Shown: positions 1-5,966 of the stretch, piece after piece | Position numbering within the stretch: position 1 is the first letter of the stretch | Layout: every line of letters begins with the position of its first letter | Assembly: GCA_003489085.1 (NCBI GenBank) | Contig: DNJM01000117.1 | Coordinates: forward strand, 7,720-13,685 | DNA: 5,966 nucleotides | Direction of reading: 5' to 3' | Source: Lachnospiraceae bacterium | Lineage (GTDB): Bacteria; Bacillota; Clostridia; Lachnospirales; Lachnospiraceae | The notes under the pieces: model-generated | Database searches by the model: none | What the model was told of the DNA's origin: nothing | What the model saw: the letters and a program-made list of their open reading frames with translations, nothing else | Translations under genes and position numbers: made by a program

Positions 1-728
1 TCCGCACCAAAGGCACTTTTATACATTCCCAGCATTTCCGTAATCACGCTGTTTTTCAGAATCACTGAATATCTTCCTGTAGGAACCGGCTTTGCATTCA
101 GGATTTCGCATGCTTCCTTTGCTGCTTCCGCAGAAACAGCATGGAAATCCAATTCCTCTACACTTCCTGCCAGAGTATTTCCTCCGGCTGTCTGTACCGC
201 ACCGTCTTTTTCTGCTGATGCCTGAAGCCATAAGGAAGCATATTTCGTACGGTCCTCCATACGATCTCCCTTATCATTCTGCATCAGAATCCGGCGGATC
301 ACTTCCTGGGCCTCATAATGTGAGAATTTTTTCAGTCCCGGATTCTCTGTCAGAGTTTCCTTCTCCGCCTGAACCAGCTTCTCTGCCAATGCATTTTCTT
401 CGGTCAAAGTATACTCTTTATCACAGTCTGCAGTTGTCAGCTGCTTGCTCTGGAAGGCACCGCCGGCACACTCTGCCACCTGAATCAGATTAGCGATCTC
501 TTCCTCAAAGAATTCTTCTGAGAAATCCTCCACATAAATATAACCGCGTTTTCCATTCACTTCGCCTTCTACATAGCATGTTGTCACATCACTTAACTGG
601 TTGTATTCCGGTTTTCCCTGATATACACTTGCACTGACCTTCTGAATGCTTTCTGTATAAAACTCCAGATTCTGGATTCCTTTTTCATGGGCAGCTTCCG
701 TAAATTTTCGAATAAATGTCTCTACCAT
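1..728 (-). CDS. pmbA: PmbA/TldE-type subunit of the TldD/TldE metalloprotease (3' end beyond window)
   Basis: I translated the minus strand from the ATG at 728-726 and found 242 uninterrupted codons to the left edge, so the gene is truncated only by the window. Family members have about 440 residues, so just over half is present. The protein begins MVETFIRKFTEAAHEKGI and, near the edge, carries a PVPTGRYSVILKNSVITEML stretch (residues 214-233) that resembles the conserved middle part of PmbA/TldD proteins. In the known system TldE pairs with TldD but lacks its own HExxxH zinc site; the part seen here also has none. The heterodimer degrades unfolded peptides in the cytoplasm; in E. coli it removes the microcin B17 leader and degrades the CcdA antitoxin. 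Its position directly after tldD, sharing one base with it, supports the partner assignment over a second TldD. The C-terminal domain cannot be assessed. Confidence 0.88.
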   Translation of the reverse strand, partial: MVETFIRKFTEAAHEKGIQNLEFYTESIQKVSASVYQGKPEYNQLSDVTTCYVEGEVNGKRGYIYVEDFSEEFFEEEIANLIQVAECAGGAFQSKQLTTADCDKEYTLTEENALAEKLVQAEKETLTENPGLKKFSHYEAQEVIRRILMQNDKGDRMEDRTKYASLWLQASAEKDGAVQTAGGNTLAGSVEELDFHAVSAEAAKEACEILNAKPVPTGRYSVILKNSVITEMLGMYKSAFGA

Positions 729-2107
729 TACCGAATACCTCCTACTGTCATATTGCTTACGCGGATGGTCGGCTGACCGGCACCTATGAAAAGAGCACCG
801 CTGGATGCATAGCAATATCCCTGACGCAGATCATAATCGCCAGCTACCATATCCACACTCTTTAATACAGTTCCGCCGTTTCCGATCAAAGTAGCGCCTC
901 TGACCGGTGTTGTTACCTTACCATTCTCAATCAAATAGCATTCTCCCGTACTGAAGTTGAAATCTCCCGTGGCAGATTCCACGGAACCTCCGATGATAGC
1001 CTTTACATACAGTCCGCATTCTGTTGCCCGAATAATCTCCTCCGGTGTACTCTTGCCCGGTGCAATATATGTATTCGTCATACGGGCTACCGGAGCAAAT
1101 TTATAGTTCTGTCTTCTTGAGGAACCGGTTGGAGCAAGACCTGCGCGCATACCATTCAGCCGGTCTACCATATAGCTCTTCAGAATACCATTTTCAATCA
1201 GAATATTTTTCTGTGTGGGAGTACCCTCATCATCCACATGCAGGGAACCCCATTCACTTGCAATAGAACCATCGTCAATCAGAGTTACTACATCAGATGC
1301 AATCTTTGTTCCCAGTTTACCGCAGAATTCAGACGCATCCTTTGCAATTACAGTCGCCTCCAGGCTATGTCCGCACGCTTCATGGAACAACAGACCGCCG
1401 AATCCATTATCTACAACTACACTCATCTGTCCTCCCGGACACGGTTCTGCATGCAGTACCACCTTTGCCTGTCTGGCAGCCTCTCTTGCACAGGCTTCCA
1501 CATCAATCTGGTCGTAGTATTCATGCCCTCTCATGGCTCCCGGGCCATAATATCCGTTCTGAATGTCATTTCCGCACTGTGCATAAGCTCCGATATACAG
1601 TCTCGTTTTTACACGGCTATCCTGTACATACAGGCCCTCGCTGTTCGCGATCTGCACCTCCTGCTCCATATCCGTCAGCTTTACACGCATCCGTACGATC
1701 TCTTCATCAAAATCCATACCGGCACGAACCGCACGATACACCGGCTCCATCCTCTTTTCAGACGGAAGGGAGGATGCATAGATAACCTCCGGTCCCATTG
1801 TATAAATCTTCTTCTCAGCCAGCGCAGTACGCGCCATTTTATCACCTTTCATGGCCTTTGTCAGACCGGTTACCAGATGCTTAAGTGCCGCCTCTGTCTT
1901 CTGATTGGTATAACCATAATAACAGTTCTTATCCTTGAACATACGGATACCGACTCCGCTTTCCCGTCCCATCTGGCTCTGTTCTACCCGTTCATGAGTA
2001 GTAACCGTTTCCTGGAAAAGGCAGTTTTCTTCAAATACTTCCGCGAAATCAGCGCCTCGCAGGCAGGCCTCATCCAGAACCTTTTCGATCATATTTTGCG
2101 TTAGCAT
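728..2107 (-). CDS. tldD: TldD, catalytic subunit of the TldD/PmbA metalloprotease
   Basis: This complete gene encodes 459 residues, slightly shorter than E. coli TldD (about 480). The zinc-protease motif HEACGH is at residues 242-247 within GLLFHEACGHSLEA, so both His ligands and the catalytic Glu243 are present. The C-terminal section has the family pattern ATLIGNGGTVLKSVDMVAG (405-423) followed by GYC, where Cys432 is the likely third metal ligand, then GAGQPTIRVSNMTVGG (442-457). Residues 1 to about 220 form the N-terminal and middle PmbA_TldD domains. In the known complex TldD supplies the active site and TldE completes the substrate tunnel, acting on unstructured peptides in the cytosol. 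The ATG at 2107 has GAAGGAG 8 bases upstream (2122-2116). pmbA follows with a one-base overlap. A 112-base gap with two inverted repeats separates tldD from oppF, so it is probably at least partly independent of the opp operon. No signal peptide or membrane segment is seen. The physiological substrate cannot be told from the sequence. Confidence 0.96.
   Translation of the reverse strand: MLTQNMIEKVLDEACLRGADFAEVFEENCLFQETVTTHERVEQSQMGRESGVGIRMFKDKNCYYGYTNQKTEAALKHLVTGLTKAMKGDKMARTALAEKKIYTMGPEVIYASSLPSEKRMEPVYRAVRAGMDFDEEIVRMRVKLTDMEQEVQIANSEGLYVQDSRVKTRLYIGAYAQCGNDIQNGYYGPGAMRGHEYYDQIDVEACAREAARQAKVVLHAEPCPGGQMSVVVDNGFGGLLFHEACGHSLEATVIAKDASEFCGKLGTKIASDVVTLIDDGSIASEWGSLHVDDEGTPTQKNILIENGILKSYMVDRLNGMRAGLAPTGSSRRQNYKFAPVARMTNTYIAPGKSTPEEIIRATECGLYVKAIIGGSVESATGDFNFSTGECYLIENGKVTTPVRGATLIGNGGTVLKSVDMVAGDYDLRQGYCYASSGALFIGAGQPTIRVSNMTVGGIR
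737..743 (-). promoter_or_regulatory. Ribosome-binding site of pmbA, embedded in the tldD 3' end
   Basis: The minus strand reads AGGAGGT at 743-737, 8 bases before the pmbA ATG. It is formed by the last codons of tldD (Val455-Gly456-Gly457). Together with the TAATG stop/start overlap at 730-726 it fixes the pmbA start and suggests translational coupling, which would help make the two subunits in equal amounts. Confidence 0.85.
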
Positions 2108-2115
2108 AATTCACT

Positions 2116-2122
2116 CTCCTTC
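2116..2122 (-). promoter_or_regulatory. Ribosome-binding site of tldD
   Basis: The minus strand reads GAAGGAG, 8 bases before the ATG at 2107-2105. It lies only 4 bases downstream of the inverted repeat at 2127-2154, so a hairpin there could affect ribosome access. Confidence 0.8.
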
Positions 2123-2126
2123 ACAT

Positions 2127-2154
2127 TGTCAGACAGCTTTTTTGCACTCTGACA
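2127..2154 (-). promoter_or_regulatory. Inverted repeat in the tldD leader (possible operator or mRNA hairpin)
   Basis: On the minus strand TGTCAGA (2154-2148) is followed after 14 bases by its exact complement TCTGACA (2133-2127). The 14-base spacer contains an A6 run flanked by GC on both sides, which could add two inner base pairs. The same arms, read with their neighbouring bases, also form a near-direct repeat, GCTGTCAGA and GCTGTCTGA, 19 bases apart. Either form would suit a dimeric regulator, or an RNA hairpin just upstream of the tldD ribosome-binding site. There is no T-run after it on the minus strand, so it does not look like a terminator. A chance repeat of this size is possible. 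I see no convincing -35/-10 pair nearby. Confidence 0.4.
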
Positions 2155-2178
2155 GCGTATTTCATTTTTATTCAACAA

Positions 2179-2202
2179 TAGCGCCGGCAGACACCGGCGC
2201 TA
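2179..2202 (-). terminator. Hairpin after oppF, probable (weak) intrinsic terminator
   Basis: A perfect 9-bp GC-rich stem, TAGCGCCGG paired with CCGGCGCTA, encloses a 6-base loop. It begins 17 bases past the oppF stop codon. On the minus strand it is followed by TTGTTGAATAAAAATG, a poor T-tract, so termination may be incomplete and allow some read-through into tldD. Its place right after the last opp gene supports a role as operon end or as a 3' mRNA stabiliser. Confidence 0.6.
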
Positions 2203-2219
2203 CATATTTTCCAACGAAC

Positions 2220-3188
2220 CTATGCGTTGATCTCATTACAATGATGGCATGCAACAAAATGCTCCGGTGCAATCTCAGTAAGCTTTGGTACTTCCTGTGC
2301 ACATTTTTCTGTCGCATACGGACATCTGGTACGGAATTTACATCCGCTCGGCGCATTAATCGGACTTGGGATCTCTCCTCTGATCTCCAGACGATTTCTG
2401 CTGCTGTTTGCATCCGGATCTGCAAGCGGAATTGCAGACATCAGAATCTTCGTGTACGGATGCTTCGGATTTTCAAAGATCTCCTGACTGCTCGTCATTT
2501 CTACCATACTTCCCAGATACATAACACCAACACGGTCAGAAATATGTCTTACCATGGAAAGGTCATGAGAAATGAACAGATATGTCAGACCTCTTTCTTT
2601 CTGCAGCTTGATCAAAAGGTTTACAACCTGTGCCTGAATAGACACATCCAGCGCAGAGATCGGTTCATCACATACAATGAAGTCCGGATCAATTGCCAGC
2701 GCACGTGCGATTCCGATACGCTGTCTCTGTCCACCTGATAATTCATGCGCAAAACGGTTTGCAAAATCTGCATTCATACCAACGCTGGTCAAAAGCTCTG
2801 CAACCTTATCATCCCGTTCTTTTGCACTGTAATTACAGTGTACATCCATACCTTCTGCGATGATTTCACCAATTGTCATACGTGGGTCCAGAGAGGAGTA
2901 CGGGTCCTGGAAAATAATCTGTGCTCTTTTCTTAAACTCCAGCAGTTCTTTGCCCTTCAGCTTGCTGACATCCTGTCCGTCAAAGATTACCTGGCCGGCA
3001 GTCGGATCATATAATTTCAATATGGTACGCCCACAGGTTGTCTTTCCACATCCGGACTCACCAACCAATCCCAGGGTCTCACCCTTTTTAATGTAGAGGC
3101 TGACATTGTCGACAGCTTTCAAAATACCTTTTTTCCCAACATGGAAATATTTGCATAAGTCTTTTACTTCAACTAATTTCTCTCTCAT
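2220..3188 (-). CDS. oppF: OppF-type ATPase of oligopeptide ABC importer
   Basis: This complete 322-residue ATP-binding subunit is one of the two different ATPases that power peptide import on the inner face of the membrane. Walker A GESGCGKT is at 43-50, the Q-loop IIFQDP at 91-96, the signature LSGGQRQR at 150-157, Walker B IVCDEP at 171-176 and the switch His in ISHD at 208. The C-terminal oligopeptide/dipeptide domain has the Cys set C283, C289, C296 and C314, matching the four-Cys iron-sulfur-type cluster seen in this ATPase family; C317 is extra. The QDPYSSLDPRMTIG sequence and the position after oppD favour OppF over OppD. The ATG at 3188 lies 6 bases after the oppD stop, and the strong AAGGAGGTG at 3206-3198 sits inside the last codons and stop region of oppD. 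DppF-like substrate preference cannot be excluded, as the binding protein is not visible. Confidence 0.95.
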   Translation of the reverse strand: MREKLVEVKDLCKYFHVGKKGILKAVDNVSLYIKKGETLGLVGESGCGKTTCGRTILKLYDPTAGQVIFDGQDVSKLKGKELLEFKKRAQIIFQDPYSSLDPRMTIGEIIAEGMDVHCNYSAKERDDKVAELLTSVGMNADFANRFAHELSGGQRQRIGIARALAIDPDFIVCDEPISALDVSIQAQVVNLLIKLQKERGLTYLFISHDLSMVRHISDRVGVMYLGSMVEMTSSQEIFENPKHPYTKILMSAIPLADPDANSSRNRLEIRGEIPSPINAPSGCKFRTRCPYATEKCAQEVPKLTEIAPEHFVACHHCNEINA

Positions 3189-3194
3189 TTGCCT

Positions 3195-4214
3195 CTACAC
3201 CTCCTTCTTCTTGTCGTAGTAGGATTTTACCTGCGGAGCATCCGGGTGCTGCAGCCAGCAGGATACCTTATGGGTTCCGGAAACCGTCGTTTCTTCCGGC
3301 ATTGCCTCTTTACAGATATCCATGCAGTATTCACATCTTGCCGCGAATGGACAACGATGCATCTTCAGGATCAGATCCGGCGGTGTTCCCTGCAATGCAT
3401 ACAGTTCCTGCTTATTTTCCGTATCCAGTCTCGGTACGGAAGACAGCAGTGCCCAGGTATATGGATGCTTTGCATCATAAAAGATCTCACGTGCTGTACC
3501 ACGTTCGATTACCTGACCAGCATACATAACCTGAATCCGGTCTGCAAAGTTTGCAACTACACCCAGGTCATGTGTAACCAGAATAATGGCTGTATTCATT
3601 TTTGTTTTCAGTTCGCTTAACAGATCCATGATCTGTGCCTGAATCGTAACATCCAGAGCTGTTGTAGGTTCATCAGCAATCAGAAGAGACGGATTACATG
3701 ACAGTGCAATCGCAATCATAACACGCTGACGCATACCGCCCGACAGCTGATGCGGATAGGAATCCGCTCGCTTTTCCGCATCCGGAATCTTAACCAGCTT
3801 CAGCATATTGATTGCTTCTTTTCTGGCTTCTTCCTTATTCAGATTCCGATGCAGGATCAGACTCTCCATGATCTGCTTTCCAATCGTCATCGTCGGGTTC
3901 AATGAAGTCATCGGATCCTGGAAAATCATACTGACTTCATTTCCACGATATTCCTGGAGCTCTTTCTTGCTCATTTTCATAACATCTTTGTCACGGTAAG
4001 TGATCTGGGATTCTTCCTTAATCTCAGCAAACGGCGGCTGAAGCAGACGCATGATCGCTTTTGCCGTAACTGTTTTACCACATCCTGACTCGCCTACAAA
4101 GGCAAGTGTCTCACCTTCGCTCAGTTCGAAGCTGACTCCACGCACAGCCTTAACCTCACCGGCATATGTATGGAAGGAAACCTGTAAATTATTCACATCT
4201 AATATTTTTTCCAT
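3195..4214 (-). CDS. oppD: OppD-type ATPase of oligopeptide ABC importer
   Basis: This complete 339-residue ATPase is the partner of OppF. It has Walker A GESGCGKT at 41-48, Q-loop MIFQDP at 96-101, signature LSGGMRQR at 157-164, Walker B LLIADEP at 177-183 and switch His215 in LVTHD. All catalytic motifs are intact, so both ATP sites of the OppD/OppF pair look functional. The C-terminal region has C288, C294, C301 and C319, spaced as in the iron-sulfur cluster-binding tail of OppD/DppD proteins, plus C297. The GMRQR form of the signature and the NPTMTIG sequence after the Q-loop are typical of OppD rather than OppF. The start at 4214 has AGAGGA 7 bases upstream (4227-4222), overlapping the oppC stop codon; the intergenic gap is 11 bases. 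It lies between oppC and oppF in a tight operon. Confidence 0.95.
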   Translation of the reverse strand: MEKILDVNNLQVSFHTYAGEVKAVRGVSFELSEGETLAFVGESGCGKTVTAKAIMRLLQPPFAEIKEESQITYRDKDVMKMSKKELQEYRGNEVSMIFQDPMTSLNPTMTIGKQIMESLILHRNLNKEEARKEAINMLKLVKIPDAEKRADSYPHQLSGGMRQRVMIAIALSCNPSLLIADEPTTALDVTIQAQIMDLLSELKTKMNTAIILVTHDLGVVANFADRIQVMYAGQVIERGTAREIFYDAKHPYTWALLSSVPRLDTENKQELYALQGTPPDLILKMHRCPFAARCEYCMDICKEAMPEETTVSGTHKVSCWLQHPDAPQVKSYYDKKKEV

Positions 4215-4225
4215 AGTCCCATCCT

Positions 4226-5146
4226 CTACTTTCTCAATTTTGGATCCAGTGCATCCCGCAGACCGTCACCGAGAAGCGTGAAGCAAAGCATCGTCAGTGC
4301 GATCATAACTGCCGGGAAGAACAGCTGATATGGATAGAATGTGAAAACGGCCTGTCCAACGGATGCCATAGCACCCCAGCTGGTGTTCGGCGGCTGAATA
4401 CCAAGACCAATGTAACTCAGGAATGCTTCAGAGAAAATGTATCCCGGAATATCAAATGTAATAGACACGATTACCGTACTGATCGTATTCGGAATCATAT
4501 GACGTACGATGATCTTCCAAGGTTTTACACCCAGAGCCTGTGCTGCCAGAATAAACTCTTCATTTTTAATAGACAGCATCTGCGCACGAACAAATCTGGC
4601 CATACCGCACCATCCGGTCACAACCATGGCAAGAATCAGTGTAAAGAGACCTTTGCTTTCTAATACCAGTGAGAATACGATTACTACGATCAGATACGGC
4701 ACGCTGATCAGGATTTCAACGATACGCATCATGATATCATCTACGATACCACCGAAATATGCTGCAATACCACCGTAAATACATCCGATGATGGAAGAAA
4801 CCAATGCGCCGAGCACACCGATCGTCAGAGATACCCGACCGCTGATCCAGATACGTGCAAAGATATCACGCCCCAGTTTATCTGTTCCGAACCAATGCTT
4901 CGCATTCGGGAACTGGTTACGGGCTGTCTTGTCAACTGCCTCAAACTGGTATCCGCTGAGCTTTGGTCCGATAATAACCATAATAATAATAATAATCAAT
5001 AAAATTAATGCCATTGTGGCAACTTTATTTTTGCGAAGCCGTCTCCACGCATCCTGAAAATAACCAATGCGAGGTCTGGCAATGGCTTCCGCTTCATTTT
5101 GCTGAATTCCGATGACCCGGAATTTCTCTTTAGGAATATTCTGCAT
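4226..5146 (-). CDS. oppC: OppC-type permease of oligopeptide ABC importer
   Basis: This is a membrane subunit of 306 residues from the ATG at 5146. It has a cytoplasmic N-terminal extension of about 40 residues, as is usual for OppC. The first membrane helix follows (about 42-60, with five consecutive Ile), then an external segment with HWFGTDKLGRDIFARI (84-99), the conserved start of the OppC permease domain. Further helices lie near 104-130, 146-163, 168-180, 222-242 and 272-292. The EAA coupling loop is EEFILAAQALG at 196-206, and contacts an OppD/OppF ATPase. The C-terminus GDGLRDALDPKLRK is typical of the family. A frame extending to a TTG at 5176 would overlap oppB by 17 bases and has no good ribosome site; I chose 5146 because GGAGGTG lies 6 to 7 bases upstream and the protein then begins MQNIPKEKF, a usual OppC beginning. 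oppB ends 13 bases before this start. Confidence 0.93.
   Translation of the reverse strand: MQNIPKEKFRVIGIQQNEAEAIARPRIGYFQDAWRRLRKNKVATMALILLIIIIIMVIIGPKLSGYQFEAVDKTARNQFPNAKHWFGTDKLGRDIFARIWISGRVSLTIGVLGALVSSIIGCIYGGIAAYFGGIVDDIMMRIVEILISVPYLIVVIVFSLVLESKGLFTLILAMVVTGWCGMARFVRAQMLSIKNEEFILAAQALGVKPWKIIVRHMIPNTISTVIVSITFDIPGYIFSEAFLSYIGLGIQPPNTSWGAMASVGQAVFTFYPYQLFFPAVMIALTMLCFTLLGDGLRDALDPKLRK
4982..4996 (-). repeat. Trinucleotide run (ATT)5 in oppC
   Basis: Five consecutive ATT codons on the minus strand encode Ile51-Ile55 in the first membrane helix of OppC. The run is in phase with the reading frame, so a gain or loss of units by slippage would change helix length without shifting the frame. 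Nearby codons are also AT-rich Ile and Leu codons. Confidence 0.75.
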
Positions 5147-5151
5147 ACCCA

Positions 5152-5159
5152 CACCTCCG
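5152..5159 (-). promoter_or_regulatory. Ribosome-binding site that decides the oppC start
   Basis: The minus strand reads CGGAGGTG in the short gap after the oppB stop codon (TAA at 5162-5160). The spacing to the ATG at 5146-5144 is ideal, which argues against the upstream TTG at 5176 as the start. Confidence 0.85.
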
Positions 5160-5966
5160 TTATTTGTCTGATGCAACTCTGATACGTGGATCCAGGATCA
5201 TGTATACAAAGTCTACTACGAACTGCATAACGATAAATAGTAATGCATAAAATACAGTTGTTCCAAGAACCATTGAATAGTCATTGTTATTAATAGAAGT
5301 TACATAATAGAAACCAATACCCGGAATAGAGAACATTCTTTCCGTAACAAATGCACCGGTAAATACACCAACAACGCTGCTGGAGAAAATAGTTACTGCC
5401 GGAAGCAGGGAGTTACGAAGTACATGTCTTGTAATGATTTTTCGTTCACTCAGTCCTTTTGCCCGGGCAGTCAGGACATAATCCTGACCCAGGGTATCCA
5501 GCATACTGGATTTGATATAACGGGCATAGGTTGCAATCGAGCTAAAGCTCATGGTGATAACCGGCAAAATCATATTCTTTGCTTTGCCCCATCCGGAAGC
5601 CGGAAGCCAGCCAAGCTTTACGGCGAAAACATACTGCATCAAGGATGCAAGTACGAATACAGGAACCGTAGCTCCCAGAATCGCAATAAACATAACGATA
5701 TAATCCGGCCACTGATTCTTCTTTAAGGCCGCTACAATTCCGAGCAGTACACCGATAAATGTTCCGATAATAAGAGCGGTTCCTCCTACCATACCGGAAA
5801 TAGGTGATGTTCTGGCAATTTCGCCTGCTACAGAACGTCCTGCATATAAAATACTTTCACCAAGATCAAAATGAAGCAGTCCTTTCAAGTAAATCAGATA
5901 CTGCGTAAACAGAGGCTTATCCAAACCGTACTTTGCATAGAAATTGATTTTTGTCTGTTCCGGCAG
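5160..5966 (-). CDS. oppB: OppB-type permease of oligopeptide ABC importer (5' end beyond window)
   Basis: The reading frame is open to the right edge and gives 268 residues beginning LPEQTKINFYAKYGLDKPLF. In B. subtilis OppB (about 310 residues) the matching motif sits near residue 40, so only the first membrane helix and the short segment after it are missing. The TTG at 5924 is internal to the KYGLDKPL motif and is not the start. Visible marks are FDLGESI (33-39), membrane helices near 58-80, 90-117, 131-148, 186-206 and 236-258, the EAA loop QDYVLTARAKG at 161-171, the ERMFSIPGIGFY segment (209-220) and the C-terminal MILDPRIR (256-263). OppB pairs with OppC to form the peptide channel. 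It is the most upstream opp gene in view; its start, the operon promoter and any oppA lie outside. Confidence 0.94.
   Translation of the reverse strand: MPEQTKINFYAKYGLDKPLFTQYLIYLKGLLHFDLGESILYAGRSVAGEIARTSPISGMVGGTALIIGTFIGVLLGIVAALKKNQWPDYIVMFIAILGATVPVFVLASLMQYVFAVKLGWLPASGWGKAKNMILPVITMSFSSIATYARYIKSSMLDTLGQDYVLTARAKGLSERKIITRHVLRNSLLPAVTIFSSSVVGVFTGAFVTERMFSIPGIGFYYVTSINNNDYSMVLGTTVFYALLFIVMQFVVDFVYMILDPRIRVASDK

Noticed and set aside
242..247. HEACGH with Cys inside the TldD zinc motif (residue numbering in TldD) as a possible altered active site
   Set aside because: The three middle positions of HExxxH vary in the family, and to my knowledge HEACGHSLEA is a common form in Gram-positive TldD proteins, so it is not unusual.
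92..493. Plus-strand open frame of 133 codons opposite pmbA
   Set aside because: The minus-strand frame here is continuously open and reads as PmbA; the antisense product is Pro-, Ser- and His-rich without a known pattern or a ribosome site.
1238..2104. Long plus-strand open frame of 288 codons opposite tldD
   Set aside because: It lies wholly antisense to a gene with clear catalytic motifs, has no ribosome site before its ATG, and its translation is rich in His, Ser, Leu and Cys without any recognisable family pattern, as expected of a shadow frame.
2127..2154. Plus-strand T6 run within the inverted repeat as a terminator for plus-strand transcription
   Set aside because: No plus-strand gene leads into it and the T-run lies in the loop rather than after a stem.
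2142..2738. Plus-strand open frame of 198 codons across the tldD leader and oppF
   Set aside because: It starts with TTG inside the inverted-repeat spacer, has no ribosome site, and most of it is antisense to the conserved ATPase oppF.
1..5966. A previously undescribed system such as a RiPP cluster, defence island or mobile element
   Set aside because: All coding space is accounted for by opp and tldD/pmbA genes; there is no precursor peptide, modification enzyme, transposase, integrase, repeat array or composition break in view.

Overview
All six genes in this window lie on the minus strand, so transcription runs from right to left. Two neighbouring blocks can be read: the 3' part of an oligopeptide ABC importer operon (oppB, oppC, oppD, oppF; 5966 down to 2220), then the gene pair for the TldD/PmbA (TldE) two-subunit metalloprotease (2107 down past the left edge). 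The style is that of a low- to mid-GC Gram-positive bacterium: Shine-Dalgarno (SD) sites close to consensus (AGGAGG), gaps of 6 to 13 bases, and Opp and TldD proteins that look clostridial. A gut Clostridia/Lachnospiraceae-type genome is my best guess, from impression only.

Opp block: oppB (lacking about 40 N-terminal residues beyond the right edge) and oppC encode the two membrane subunits, each with a recognisable EAA coupling loop. oppD and oppF encode the two ATPases, each with complete Walker A, Q-loop, signature, Walker B and switch-His motifs and a C-terminal Cys cluster typical of the peptide-importer family. The substrate-binding lipoprotein (OppA) is not in the window, so the exact peptide substrate cannot be read here. 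A 9-bp GC-rich hairpin lies 17 bases after the oppF stop and probably ends or attenuates the operon.

TldD/PmbA block: the 112-base gap before tldD holds that hairpin and a second inverted repeat placed just upstream of the tldD ribosome-binding site. tldD is complete, with the HExxxH zinc motif and the conserved C-terminal Cys. pmbA starts inside the tldD stop codon (TAATG) and runs off the left edge after 242 codons. The two proteins are expected to form the TldD/TldE protease, which trims unstructured peptides in the cytoplasm. Peptide uptake followed by peptide breakdown is an attractive but unproven link between the blocks.

I see no RNA genes, mobile elements, CRISPR arrays or RiPP genes. 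Most of the window is ordinary core metabolism. The points most worth a second look are the paired inverted repeats between the blocks, the coupling of tldD to pmbA, and the Opp-TldD neighbourhood itself.
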